From contig NZ_JABBFW010000021.1 in the NCBI RefSeq assembly GCF_012927045.1, positions 1 to 64,000 on the forward strand: 64,000 nucleotides of DNA. The letters are read 5' to 3'. The stretch is from Azohydromonas caseinilytica (GTDB lineage Bacteria > Pseudomonadota > Gammaproteobacteria > Burkholderiales > Burkholderiaceae_C). Made by a program: the position numbers and the translations under genes. Below, one piece after another: positions 1-6,933 of the stretch; positions within the stretch are counted from its first letter, which is position 1; each line of letters begins with the position of its first letter. The notes below the pieces were generated by a model, which worked only from the letters and a program-made list of their open reading frames with translations, did no database searches and was not told the origin of the DNA.

Positions 1-268
1 CCTGCTCGTTGGTGGACTCGGCCGTGAGCGTCTTGGCCACCATGGCCTTGCCCGCGAGCTCCGGGTGGGCGCGGATGAGGCCCAGCTGCGGCTCGCGCCC
101 GGCCTCGCGCAGCACCTCCACCAGCGCGCGTTTCAAATGCGCCAACGTGGCGAAGGGGCGCTTGCTCCAGGCCCTCTCCGCGATCCAGGGCGAGTGTTCG
201 TAGACGCCGTCAAGCAGCTCGGTGAACCGGGCCTGCGAGGCACTGTTGAGGATGTCCAGCGTCAGCAT
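1..268 (-). CDS. uraD: OHCU decarboxylase (partial, runs off window start)
   Basis: Only the N-terminal 89 codons are inside the window. They read MLTLDILNSASQARFTELL, then HSPWIAERAW, HPELAGKA and LTAESTNEQ. These are hallmark stretches of 2-oxo-4-hydroxy-4-carboxy-5-ureidoimidazoline decarboxylase, and the His of the HPELAGKA segment is the family's conserved catalytic residue. The enzyme converts OHCU, the product of HiuH, into S-allantoin in the uric acid pathway. The start ATG lies 3 bases past the stop of the upstream allantoinase gene, and the GGAGTGAG ribosome-binding site overlaps that stop, so the two are probably co-translated. Family recognition is secure; the C-terminal half is not visible. 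Confidence 0.93.
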   Translation of the reverse strand, partial: MLTLDILNSASQARFTELLDGVYEHSPWIAERAWSKRPFATLAHLKRALVEVLREAGREPQLGLIRAHPELAGKAMVAKTLTAESTNEQ

Positions 269-271
269 CGC

Positions 272-1219
272 TCACTCCCACACGAAGGCCGTGTTGGCGT
301 CGAAGGGGTGGTAGGTCTTCCAGTGGCGCGCGATGTCGATGCGCCGCGCCACCCACACGCGGTCATGCTGCTGCACATGGTCCAGGAAGCGCTGCAGCGC
401 GCGCATGCGCCCGGGGCGGCCCAGCAGCCGGCAGTGCATGCCGATGCTCATCATCGACGGGCGCTCGTCGCCTTCGGCGTAATGCACGTCGAAGGCGTCG
501 CGCAGGTACTCGAAGAACTCGTCGCCATGGCTGAAGCCCTGCGGCAGCGCGAAGCGCATGTCGTTGCAGTCCAGCGTGTAGGGCACCACCAGCTGCGGCG
601 CCAGGCTGCCGTCGGTCTTCTTGACCTGCAGCCAGAAGGGCAGGTCGTCGCCGTAGTAGTCGCTGTCGTACTCGAAGCCGCCGTAGTCGGCCACCAGGCG
701 GCGGGTGTTGGGGCTGTCGCGGCCGGTGTACCAGCCCAGGGCGCGCTGCCCGGTGAGCTGCTCGATGGCCTGCATGCCGAGCTGCATGTGCTCGCGCTCG
801 GTGGCCTCGTCCAGGTTCTGGTAGTGAATCCAGCGCCAGCCGTGGCAAGCGATCTCGTGGCCCAGCTCGACGAAGGCGGCCGTGACCTCGGGGCAGCGCT
901 GCAGTGCCATGCCCACGCCGAAGACGGTCAGCGGCAGGCCGCGGCGCTCGAACTCGCGCAGGATGCGCCACACGCCCACGCGCGAGCCGTACTCGTAGAT
1001 GCCTTCCATCGAGAGGTGCCGCGCGGGGTAGGCCGCGGGGTTGAACATCTCGGAGAGGAACTGCTCGCTGCCGGCATCGCCGTGCAGCACGGAGTTCTCG
1101 CCGCCCTCCTCGTAGTTGAGGACGAACTGCACCGCGACGCGGGCATGGCCGGGCCAGCGGGCATGAGGGACGTTGCGGCCGTAACCGGCCAGGTCGCGGG
1201 GGTAGCGGTCAGGGGTCAT
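272..1219 (-). CDS. puuE: Allantoinase of the polysaccharide deacetylase family (PuuE type)
   Basis: This encodes about 315 residues beginning MTPDRYPRDLAGYGRNVP, the usual N-terminus of PuuE, a metal-independent allantoinase in the NodB/polysaccharide-deacetylase fold. It hydrolyses allantoin to allantoate. Recognisable stretches include FVLNYEEGGENSVLHGD near residue 35, the EIACHGWRWIHY segment and HCRLLGRPGR near the C-terminus. An ATG four codons upstream (1231) is possible, but the chosen start has GGAG at the right distance. It lies directly upstream of uraD with a 3-base gap. UraD makes allantoin and PuuE consumes it, so the pair performs consecutive steps. The cytoplasmic location is inferred from the lack of a signal peptide. 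Confidence 0.93.
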   Translation of the reverse strand: MTPDRYPRDLAGYGRNVPHARWPGHARVAVQFVLNYEEGGENSVLHGDAGSEQFLSEMFNPAAYPARHLSMEGIYEYGSRVGVWRILREFERRGLPLTVFGVGMALQRCPEVTAAFVELGHEIACHGWRWIHYQNLDEATEREHMQLGMQAIEQLTGQRALGWYTGRDSPNTRRLVADYGGFEYDSDYYGDDLPFWLQVKKTDGSLAPQLVVPYTLDCNDMRFALPQGFSHGDEFFEYLRDAFDVHYAEGDERPSMMSIGMHCRLLGRPGRMRALQRFLDHVQQHDRVWVARRIDIARHWKTYHPFDANTAFVWE

Positions 1220-1334
1220 GCGGTACTCCACTTGCCGCGGCTTTCGGGCCGCGAGAGTCAGTCCAGGCCGAAGACCTTTGCGGCCGGCCAGGGTCTTGGG
1301 TTTATTGCTGTTTCGCTTTGCTTGTGGAATGACC

Positions 1335-1429
1335 CGTTCGCACTGAGGTATCGAAGTGCGAATCCGTCAGGCTGTGATGGCGGCACTTCGGCAGGGGCCG
1401 TTCATCCTTCGATACCTCAGGACGAACGG
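1335..1429. repeat. Inverted repeat of the CCGTTCG/TTCGA dispersed family
   Basis: CGTTCGCACTGAGGTATCGA at 1335-1354 is answered by an inverted copy at 1407-1428 (CTTCGATACC, then TCAGGACGAACG), with flanking CCGTTC/GAACGG able to fold back. It lies in the gap between puuE and the GntR gene and could act as a transcription barrier. Related elements occur at 3851-3876 and 48325-48400. Confidence 0.6.
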
Positions 1430-1458
1430 AATGCCTCAATCGCGAGCGAGACACGGCG

Positions 1459-2208
1459 TCACTCCACCGGCTGCAGCGCCAGCGCCAGGTCGCTGGCGCG
1501 CGGGTTCAGGCGCAGGTTGCGCTCGACGTTGCCCAGGTGCTGCTCCACGAGCTTGACGGCCGCGCGCGCATCGCGGCGCTCCAGCGCGTCGACGATGGCC
1601 ACATGCTCCTGCTGCGAGTGCTCGGCCGAGTGCGAGCTCTGGTACATCAGGCTGATGAGCGAGCTGCGCGAGAGCAGGTCCGTCAGCAGCTGCGCCAGCA
1701 CCTCGTTGCCCAGCATGTTGGCCAGCACCACGTGGAAGTCCGCCAGCAGCCGCGTGCGCCCGGTCACGTCGGTGCGCGAGACGGCCGCGCGCTCGGCCTT
1801 GCAGTGCGCGCGCAGCTCGGCGATCTGCGCGTCGGTGATGCGCGTGCACAGCTGCCGGATCATGGCGCTCTCCAGCATCTTGCGCACCTCGAACACCTGG
1901 CGCGCCTCGTCCACGCTGGGCTGGGCCACGAAGGCGCCGCGCGCGGGTTCCAGCGTCACCAGGCGGTCGCGGCTGAGCTGGTTCAGCGCCTGGCGCACCA
2001 GCGTGCGCGAGACCTTGAAGATGTCGGCGATCTGCTGCTCGGCGAGCTTGGTGCCGGGCATGAGCCGGCGCTCGACGATGGCGCTGGTGATGGATTCGGC
2101 GATGCGCTGCGTGGCGCTGACCTCGGTGGCGCGGGACGACTTGGCCGACGAGGCCTTGGCCGGGGCGGCGGGGGCGACGAGCTGGAGCGGGCTGCGGCTG
2201 CGGGGCAT
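1459..2208 (-). CDS. GntR-family (FCD/FadR-type) transcriptional regulator of the ureide cluster
   Basis: The 249-residue protein has an Ala/Ser/Lys-rich N-terminal tail of about 30 residues. A GntR winged helix spans roughly residues 35-95 (KLAEQQIADIFKVSRTLVRQ), followed by an all-helical FCD ligand-binding domain at about 105-235. FCD members are metabolite-responsive repressors or activators. It lies between puuE-uraD and the divergent hiuH gene. A near-perfect palindrome at 2267-2286 occupies the divergent promoter, so control of purine or ureide catabolism is the natural inference. The effector is unknown; urate, allantoin or a related ureide would fit. Confidence 0.88.
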   Translation of the reverse strand: MPRSRSPLQLVAPAAPAKASSAKSSRATEVSATQRIAESITSAIVERRLMPGTKLAEQQIADIFKVSRTLVRQALNQLSRDRLVTLEPARGAFVAQPSVDEARQVFEVRKMLESAMIRQLCTRITDAQIAELRAHCKAERAAVSRTDVTGRTRLLADFHVVLANMLGNEVLAQLLTDLLSRSSLISLMYQSSHSAEHSQQEHVAIVDALERRDARAAVKLVEQHLGNVERNLRLNPRASDLALALQPVE

Positions 2209-2266
2209 GAGCGGTGGCAGGTTCGTGGATCGTGGAGTCGGTACTTCTCGGGCTTGGAACTGCGGA

Positions 2267-2286
2267 CCAAAGTGTATACAGTTTGG
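2267..2286. promoter_or_regulatory. Putative GntR operator between the regulator gene and hiuH
   Basis: The sequence CCAAAgTGTATACAgTTTGG is a 20-base palindrome with one mismatched symmetric pair. It is centred on TGTATACA and lies 58 bases upstream of the GntR start and 125 bases upstream of hiuH. GTATAC-type cores are typical of GntR-family operators. Binding by the adjacent regulator is inferred. Confidence 0.6.
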
Positions 2287-2411
2287 CGTGCAATGGAAGC
2301 GTGCAAACCCGCATCCTTCAACTGCACCGGCGGCGCCGCCCGGCGCGCCGGGGCGGTGCGCCGCGCACCAGGCGCGGGCCGCCGCGGCTTTTTCATCTTT
2401 CAGGACGAACC

Positions 2412-2768
2412 ATGGGAAAACTCAGCACCCACGTGCTCGACACCGCCAACGGCTGCCCGGCCGCGGGCATGCAGGTGACGCTGTTGCGCCTGCAGGCGGA
2501 CGGCTCCACGCAGGAACTGCGCCGGCTCACGCTGGACCACGACGGCCGCGGCGGCGGCCCGCTGCTCGAAGGCGAGACGCTGCAGCGCGGGCGCTACCGC
2601 CTGGTGTTCTCGGTGGCGCCGTACTTCCGCGCGCGCGGCACGGCCATGCCCGAGCTGCCTTTCATCGACGAGGTGCCGCTGGACTTCGGCATCGACGACC
2701 CGGCCGGGCACTACCATGTGCCGCTGCTGGTCAGCCCCTGGAGCTACAGCACCTACCGCGGCTCCTGA
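2412..2768 (+). CDS. hiuH: 5-hydroxyisourate hydrolase (transthyretin-related)
   Basis: This 118-residue protein starts MGKLSTHVLDTANGCPA and ends exactly in the YRGS tetrapeptide that defines transthyretin-related 5-hydroxyisourate hydrolases. His7, the conserved Arg in the middle and the HYHVPLLVSPWSYSTYRGS tail form the active site of this tetrameric enzyme. It hydrolyses 5-hydroxyisourate, the product of urate oxidation, to OHCU, the substrate of UraD across the GntR gene. The ATG at 2412 gives full family length; an in-frame upstream extension (from 2214) is non-homologous. The predicted palindromic operator lies upstream. Confidence 0.95.
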   Translation: MGKLSTHVLDTANGCPAAGMQVTLLRLQADGSTQELRRLTLDHDGRGGGPLLEGETLQRGRYRLVFSVAPYFRARGTAMPELPFIDEVPLDFGIDDPAGHYHVPLLVSPWSYSTYRGS

Positions 2769-2843
2769 GGCGCCCCGGCGCCAACCCTGCCCGCGCCCAT
2801 GGCGCGAGCCTTGCGTGAACGTGGCTTTTCAAGGGGAGAAGTC

Positions 2844-3806
2844 ATGACCCGAGCCCGCCCTGTCGCCGCAGCCGCCGCGCTGCTTTGGAGCCTGCAGGCC
2901 CTCGCCGCGCAGGCCGCCTGGCCCGAGAAGCCGGTGCGCCTCGTCGTCACCTTCGCCGCCGGCGGCGCCAGCGACATCGTGGCGCGCACCATCGCCGATC
3001 CGCTGGCGCGCGCGCTGGGCCAGCCGGTGGTGGTGGACAACAAGCCCGGCGCCGGCGGCACCATCGGCGGCTCGGAGGTGGCGCGCGCGCCGGCCGACGG
3101 CTACACGCTCATGCTCTCCAACTCCACGCCGCTGTCCATCGGCCCGTGGACGGTGCCGCGCCAGCCCTACGACCCCGCGAAGCAGTTCACGCACGTGGCG
3201 ATGCTGGGCGTGGCGCCGGTGCTGTTCATGGCCCATCCCAAGTCCGGGCCGGCCAGCCTCAAGGACTTGCCCAAGGCCGCCGCCACGCCCGGCTACACCT
3301 TCGGCAGTGGCGGGCCCGGCTCCATCGGCCACATCGTGGGCGAGATGACCAAGGCCGCGCTGAAGGTGCGGATGACGCACGTGCCCTACCGCGGCGGCGC
3401 GCCCATGGCGACGGACCTCATCGCCGGCACCATCCCGCTGGGCATCGACGTCATCACCGCCTTCGTGCCCATGGTCAAGGCCGGGCAGATCCGCGGCCTG
3501 GCCGTGACCACGCGCGAACGCTCGCCGCTGCTGCCCGAGGTGCCCAGCGTGGTCGAGCTGGGCCTGCCGCAGCTGGTGGCCGAGAACTACTTCGGCGTCT
3601 CCGGCCCGGCCGGCCTGCCCAAGGACATCGTGGACAAGCTCTCCAAGGCGCTGGATCACATCGTGGCCGACCCGGCCACCGTCAGGCGCTTCACCGAACT
3701 GGGCATCACGCCCATGAAGCTGGGCCCCGAGCCCTTCGCCGCCTTCGTCGCGAAGCAGGCCGCCGAATGGGCGCCCGCCATCAAGGCGGCCGATCTCAAG
3801 CCCTGA
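2844..3806 (+). CDS. Bug/TctC-family periplasmic solute-binding receptor 1
   Basis: This encodes 320 residues with a Sec signal peptide (hydrophobic residues 7-22, likely cleavage after AQA, mature AWPEKPVRLVV). The family hallmarks are present: FAAGGASDIVARTIADPLA near residue 40, VVVDNKPGAGGTIGG near 65 and the HVPYRGGAPMATDLIAG loop in the second lobe. Bug receptors of Burkholderiales bind small carboxylates, amides or amino acids in the periplasm. No TctA/TctB membrane genes are nearby. The ATG is preceded by AAGGGGAGAA. Its position 75 bases after hiuH suggests a ureide-related ligand such as allantoin or urate, but that is inference. Confidence 0.9.
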   Translation: MTRARPVAAAAALLWSLQALAAQAAWPEKPVRLVVTFAAGGASDIVARTIADPLARALGQPVVVDNKPGAGGTIGGSEVARAPADGYTLMLSNSTPLSIGPWTVPRQPYDPAKQFTHVAMLGVAPVLFMAHPKSGPASLKDLPKAAATPGYTFGSGGPGSIGHIVGEMTKAALKVRMTHVPYRGGAPMATDLIAGTIPLGIDVITAFVPMVKAGQIRGLAVTTRERSPLLPEVPSVVELGLPQLVAENYFGVSGPAGLPKDIVDKLSKALDHIVADPATVRRFTELGITPMKLGPEPFAAFVAKQAAEWAPAIKAADLKP

Positions 3807-3850
3807 CACAGCCTCGCTCCTTCCGCTCAAGCAGCCTGCATGCGTGCAGG

Positions 3851-3876
3851 CCGTTCTTTCGTCGAAGGATGAACGG
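3851..3876. repeat. Short hairpin of the CCGTTC...GAACGG family
   Basis: CCGTTCTTTCGTCGAAGGATGAACGG folds on itself through CCGTTC/GAACGG, with a TTCGTCGAA centre. It lies between the Bug gene and the HAD gene and resembles the elements at 1335-1429 and 48325-48400. A terminator or mRNA-end role is possible; no T-run follows. Confidence 0.5.
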
Positions 3877-3944
3877 CACCGCACCAAGGTGCGGCCCCGG
3901 GGCGCGGCACACTGCGGCGTCTCTCTGACTCCGCAGGGTTCCTC

Positions 3945-4655
3945 ATGACGCATGAGCTCAAGGCGATCGTGTTCGACGTGTTCGGCACGGTCGTGGACTG
4001 GCGCGGCAGCATTGCCGCCGACCTCGGCGCCTGGGGCGCGCGGCATGGCCTCGTCCGCGACTGGGCCGCGCTGGCCGACGACTGGCGCGCGCGCTACCAG
4101 CCGCAGATGGAGCGCGTGCGCAGCGGCGCCATCGGCTGGACCGTGCTCGACGCGCTGCACCGCCAGGCGCTGGACGAGCTGCTGCCGCTGCACGGCCTGC
4201 AGCAACTGGGCGAAGAGGAGCGGCGGTACATCAACCGCGTCTGGCATCGCCTCAATCCCTGGAGCGACGTGCGCGAGGGGCTGTGGCGGCTCAAGCAGCG
4301 CCACGTCATCGGCACGCTGTCCAACGGCAACGTGGCGCTGCTGGTGAACATGGCCAAGCAGGCCGGGCTGCCGTGGGACGTGGTGTTCTCCGCCGAGAGC
4401 TTCCAGGCCTACAAGCCGCTGCCCGAAACGTACCTGGGCGCGGCGCGGATGCTGGACCTGGCGCCCGATGAGCTGATGCTGTGCGCGGCCCACAACGACG
4501 ACCTGGCCGCCGCCCGCGCGCAGGGCCTGCGCACCGCCTTCGTGGCCCGGCCCACCGAGTACGGCCCGCACCAGCGCAAGGACCTGGCGCCCGCGCAGGC
4601 CTGGGACGTGGTGGCGGCTGATTTCATCGAGCTGGCGGACAGGCTGGGCGCCTGA
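3945..4655 (+). CDS. Haloacid dehalogenase type II-like HAD hydrolase
   Basis: The 236-residue protein carries the HAD motif I as FDVFGTVVDWRGS, with Asp11 as the nucleophile. Motif II is the LSNGN stretch near residue 125. FSAESFQAYKPLPETYLGAA supplies the motif III lysine region, and MLCAAHNDDLAAARAQGLRTAF is the C-terminal acidic motif. This arrangement is that of (S)-2-haloacid dehalogenase type II, which displaces halide from 2-haloalkanoates through an aspartyl ester. Many relatives have other phosphatase or dehalogenase substrates. It follows the Bug gene after 138 bases on the same strand. Whether it belongs to the ureide pathway is unknown. Confidence 0.82.
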   Translation: MTHELKAIVFDVFGTVVDWRGSIAADLGAWGARHGLVRDWAALADDWRARYQPQMERVRSGAIGWTVLDALHRQALDELLPLHGLQQLGEEERRYINRVWHRLNPWSDVREGLWRLKQRHVIGTLSNGNVALLVNMAKQAGLPWDVVFSAESFQAYKPLPETYLGAARMLDLAPDELMLCAAHNDDLAAARAQGLRTAFVARPTEYGPHQRKDLAPAQAWDVVAADFIELADRLGA

Positions 4656-4731
4656 GCCGCGGCGGCGGGGCCAGGTGCTGGTTGCCGCCGCACCCTCGGG
4701 GCCGGCGCCTGGGCGCACCGGCCGCCATGCC

Positions 4732-5451
4732 TCAGGACTGCGGCTTGCGGCGCGTGATCCGCAGGCTCGCCAGCCCCAGGCCCACCAGCGCCAGCGAGGC
4801 CGGCTCGGGCACGGGCGCCGGACCGCCGACGCCAATGGTGAAGCCGTGCCAGAGCTCGCTGTTGAGGGTGCGCCAGCTCAGCGAGGTGAAGCTGCCCGTG
4901 AGCTTGATCGTGCCGTGGGGCTCGCCGCCGGTGGCGAGCAGCTGGTATTCGATGTTGCCGTCGCCCAGGTCCACCGGCAGCTTGGTGACGCTGCCGCAGG
5001 TGAAGTAGCCGCAGCCCTGGCTGAGGATGTCGAAGTCCTGCTCGAAGGCGTAGCCGTTGCCGTTGAGGCTGACGAACGAGAGGTAGATGTCGGAGACGGC
5101 CTGGGAGAAGGTGAGGGTCTGCCAGCCCGCGGCCCACGCGCCGATGATGTCCGTTGACGACGGCGCGTTCTTCACCTCGGCGCTGGTGTAGGGCGAGCTC
5201 GAGTCACGCGGGGTCCAGTAGTCCTCGCCGCCATCGGTTTGATAGAAGTAGACGCCGTTGCGGTTGGCGTTGGTGTAGGTCACGCCGACCGACATGCTGC
5301 CCACCCTGACCGTGCCCGTGCCGGTGAAGCTGGCGTCCGGCTCCCAGCCCCCGCCTTGCCAGTTCGTCCAGTTCACCGTGGTGGCTTGGGCGCCGACACC
5401 GGCCAGCGCCAGCGCCGCGGCGCCGAAGGTCTTGAGCAAGCCTGTCTTCAT
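4732..5451 (-). CDS. PEP-CTERM exported protein of unknown function
   Basis: The 239-residue protein has an N-terminal signal peptide (MKTGLLKTFGAAALALAGVGAQA). Its Gly/Ser/Thr/Tyr-rich body contains GNGYAFEQDFDIL and cysteines in a CGYFTCGS stretch. The C-terminal sorting signal has the VPEP motif, a short hydrophobic segment (SLALVGLGLASL) and RRK. Such PEP-CTERM signals are recognised by exosortase/EpsH, which cleaves and releases or anchors proteins in exopolysaccharide-producing Gram-negatives. No exosortase gene is in the window. The start was chosen at the signal peptide with an AGGGAGAA ribosome-binding site. The upstream gap is unusually AT-rich and probably holds the promoter. Confidence 0.85.
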   Translation of the reverse strand: MKTGLLKTFGAAALALAGVGAQATTVNWTNWQGGGWEPDASFTGTGTVRVGSMSVGVTYTNANRNGVYFYQTDGGEDYWTPRDSSSPYTSAEVKNAPSSTDIIGAWAAGWQTLTFSQAVSDIYLSFVSLNGNGYAFEQDFDILSQGCGYFTCGSVTKLPVDLGDGNIEYQLLATGGEPHGTIKLTGSFTSLSWRTLNSELWHGFTIGVGGPAPVPEPASLALVGLGLASLRITRRKPQS

Positions 5452-5684
5452 CGTCGTTCTCCCTTTGTTTGGGTTGTCCAGAAGGTTGAGGAGCGCCATG
5501 TCCTGCGGCACGCGGCAAGCGGGCGGCATGGCCGTTCGGGCGAGAACGGATCAGAACAGAACTTGTTTCAAAAAGTTTGACCTGTGTAAATAAATACTGT
5601 GAAAATTTACAGGTGATTTTGCGAGGCACGGGTTGGGGGGCTCTGCGATGGCAAGCCCCGTGTGTGGCGACACGCCGCTCGTGG

Positions 5685-6332
5685 CTAGCGTGCGCCCGGC
5701 GGGCCGAACAGCCGGGCCACGGGCTCGCCGCCGGGGCTGCCGTCGCAGTGCATGAAGCGCAGCACCTCGCCCATGCGCTGCCACTGCCGGAAATGCGCCT
5801 GGTACAGGTTCTGCGCCCGGTAAGCCTGGGCTTCGCCGGCGAGCGTGCTCGGGCAGCTGGCGAAGAGGGCGTCGCCGCGCTGCAGGAACTGCAGGTGGTG
5901 CACCAGTTCGTGGACGATGAAGGACTGGTCCGTCGGATCGCGCATGTCCAGCGTGTCGCGGTAGAGCACGCGGCGCCGGTCGGTGTCGTACACCGCCACC
6001 AGCGAGGCGCAGTCCTGCGGATGCCTGGGGCAAACGGTGGCCTGCAACTGGGCCGGCGGCAGCGGGACCAGCGCCGGCGGCGGCTCCCCGGCCGGACTGG
6101 GCAGGCCGGAAAGCCGGCTGGCCCAGCCCAGCAGGTCGGCGGCCAGGGGAGCGTCGATCAGGGCATGGCGCGCCGTGGCACTCCTGGGCGGGGCCTGGGC
6201 CGAGCTGGCCGCCAGCGTGTGGCGGTGCGTTGCCTCACCGGCTGCAAGGCTTGGGCCGCACGCCAGCACCAGCACCAGCGCCAAGCCGGCGAGCCGCGAG
6301 CGCGGGCGGGAAGGGGGCAGGTCGGCGTCCAC
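5685..6332 (-). CDS. Exported HExxH (putative metallopeptidase) protein
   Basis: The protein has 215 residues with an N-terminal hydrophobic segment (residues 14-31) ending ACGPSLAAGEA, probably a Sec signal peptide. The second half contains HELVHHLQFLQRG at 141-153, a HExxH zinc-binding signature. Glu167 in LAGEAQAYRAQN is a plausible third metal ligand of the gluzincin type. Cysteines at 101, 108, 160 and near 200 may form disulfides in the periplasm. I do not recognise the family beyond this; proteolysis is inferred from the motif only. It diverges from the small winged-helix gene at 6501. Confidence 0.68.
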   Translation of the reverse strand: MDADLPPSRPRSRLAGLALVLVLACGPSLAAGEATHRHTLAASSAQAPPRSATARHALIDAPLAADLLGWASRLSGLPSPAGEPPPALVPLPPAQLQATVCPRHPQDCASLVAVYDTDRRRVLYRDTLDMRDPTDQSFIVHELVHHLQFLQRGDALFASCPSTLAGEAQAYRAQNLYQAHFRQWQRMGEVLRFMHCDGSPGGEPVARLFGPPGAR

Positions 6333-6500
6333 GGCGCACTCCTTCTGGAGCTTGTCCGTGCCTCAGCAATCGCGCGGCCCGCTACCGTCGTCCGCCGCCG
6401 ATCAGGGCCAAGCCGCTGGCGGTTCCCGCGGGGGGTGTACCGTCGCGCTGGGGCGCACCCACGCACCTGAGCGCGATGCTGGACTTCGGCCCCCGGGTCG

Positions 6501-6833
6501 GTGGACGGCTGGCTGTCGCAGCTGATCGCCAACACGCTCAACGCGCCGCAGCAGCCGGCCATCGCCCTTGACGCCGCCGCGCACGAGCTGCGCGTGGACG
6601 GCCAGCGCGTGGCCTTGACGCGGCTGGAATGCGAGGTGATGCAGTACCTGATGGAGCGCGCTGGCCAGGCCGTCAAGCGCGGCGACCTGCTCGACGACGT
6701 GTGGGGCCCGCGCTACGAGGGCGGCAGCAACGTCATCGACGTGGTGATCCTGGCGCTGCGCCGCAAGCTCGGCGTGCGCGCCCCGGCCATCGAGACGGTG
6801 ACACGCTACGGGTATCGGCTGCGGCTGCCGTGA
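6501..6833 (+). CDS. Orphan OmpR/PhoB-type winged-helix DNA-binding domain, no receiver
   Basis: From a GTG start this encodes 110 residues that are essentially only the C-terminal effector domain of an OmpR-family response regulator. LTRLECEVMQYLMERAGQ (helix 1), DLLDDVWGPRYEGGSNVIDV (recognition region) and IETVTRYGYRLRLP (C-terminal hairpin) are recognisable. An in-frame stop at 6468-6470 and the absence of any receiver sequence upstream show that it is not simply mis-started. It may be a remnant of a response regulator or a genuine stand-alone DNA-binding protein. No strong ribosome-binding site is visible. It diverges from the HExxH gene. Confidence 0.55.
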   Translation: MDGWLSQLIANTLNAPQQPAIALDAAAHELRVDGQRVALTRLECEVMQYLMERAGQAVKRGDLLDDVWGPRYEGGSNVIDVVILALRRKLGVRAPAIETVTRYGYRLRLP

Positions 6834-6933
6834 GCACTGCGGCAAGAATTGTCAACATGCAGGCAACGGTTTCCCCATTCCTGACTGGTCAGTGAGCCCT
6901 TAGTGAGCCCCCAAGAAACAATGCGGACTGCTC

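Noticed and set aside
65-2818. Very long plus-strand open frame of 917 codons
   Set aside because: It is antisense to puuE and the GntR gene, rich in Ala, Arg, His and Gly and without any domain; a GC-bias shadow.
2829-4835. 668-codon minus-strand open frame across the Bug and HAD genes
   Set aside because: Covers two well-supported genes on the other strand and has no recognisable domain.
6900-6922. Tandem AGTGAGCCC direct repeat in the gap before pbpC
   Set aside because: Only two short copies with no context that suggests function.
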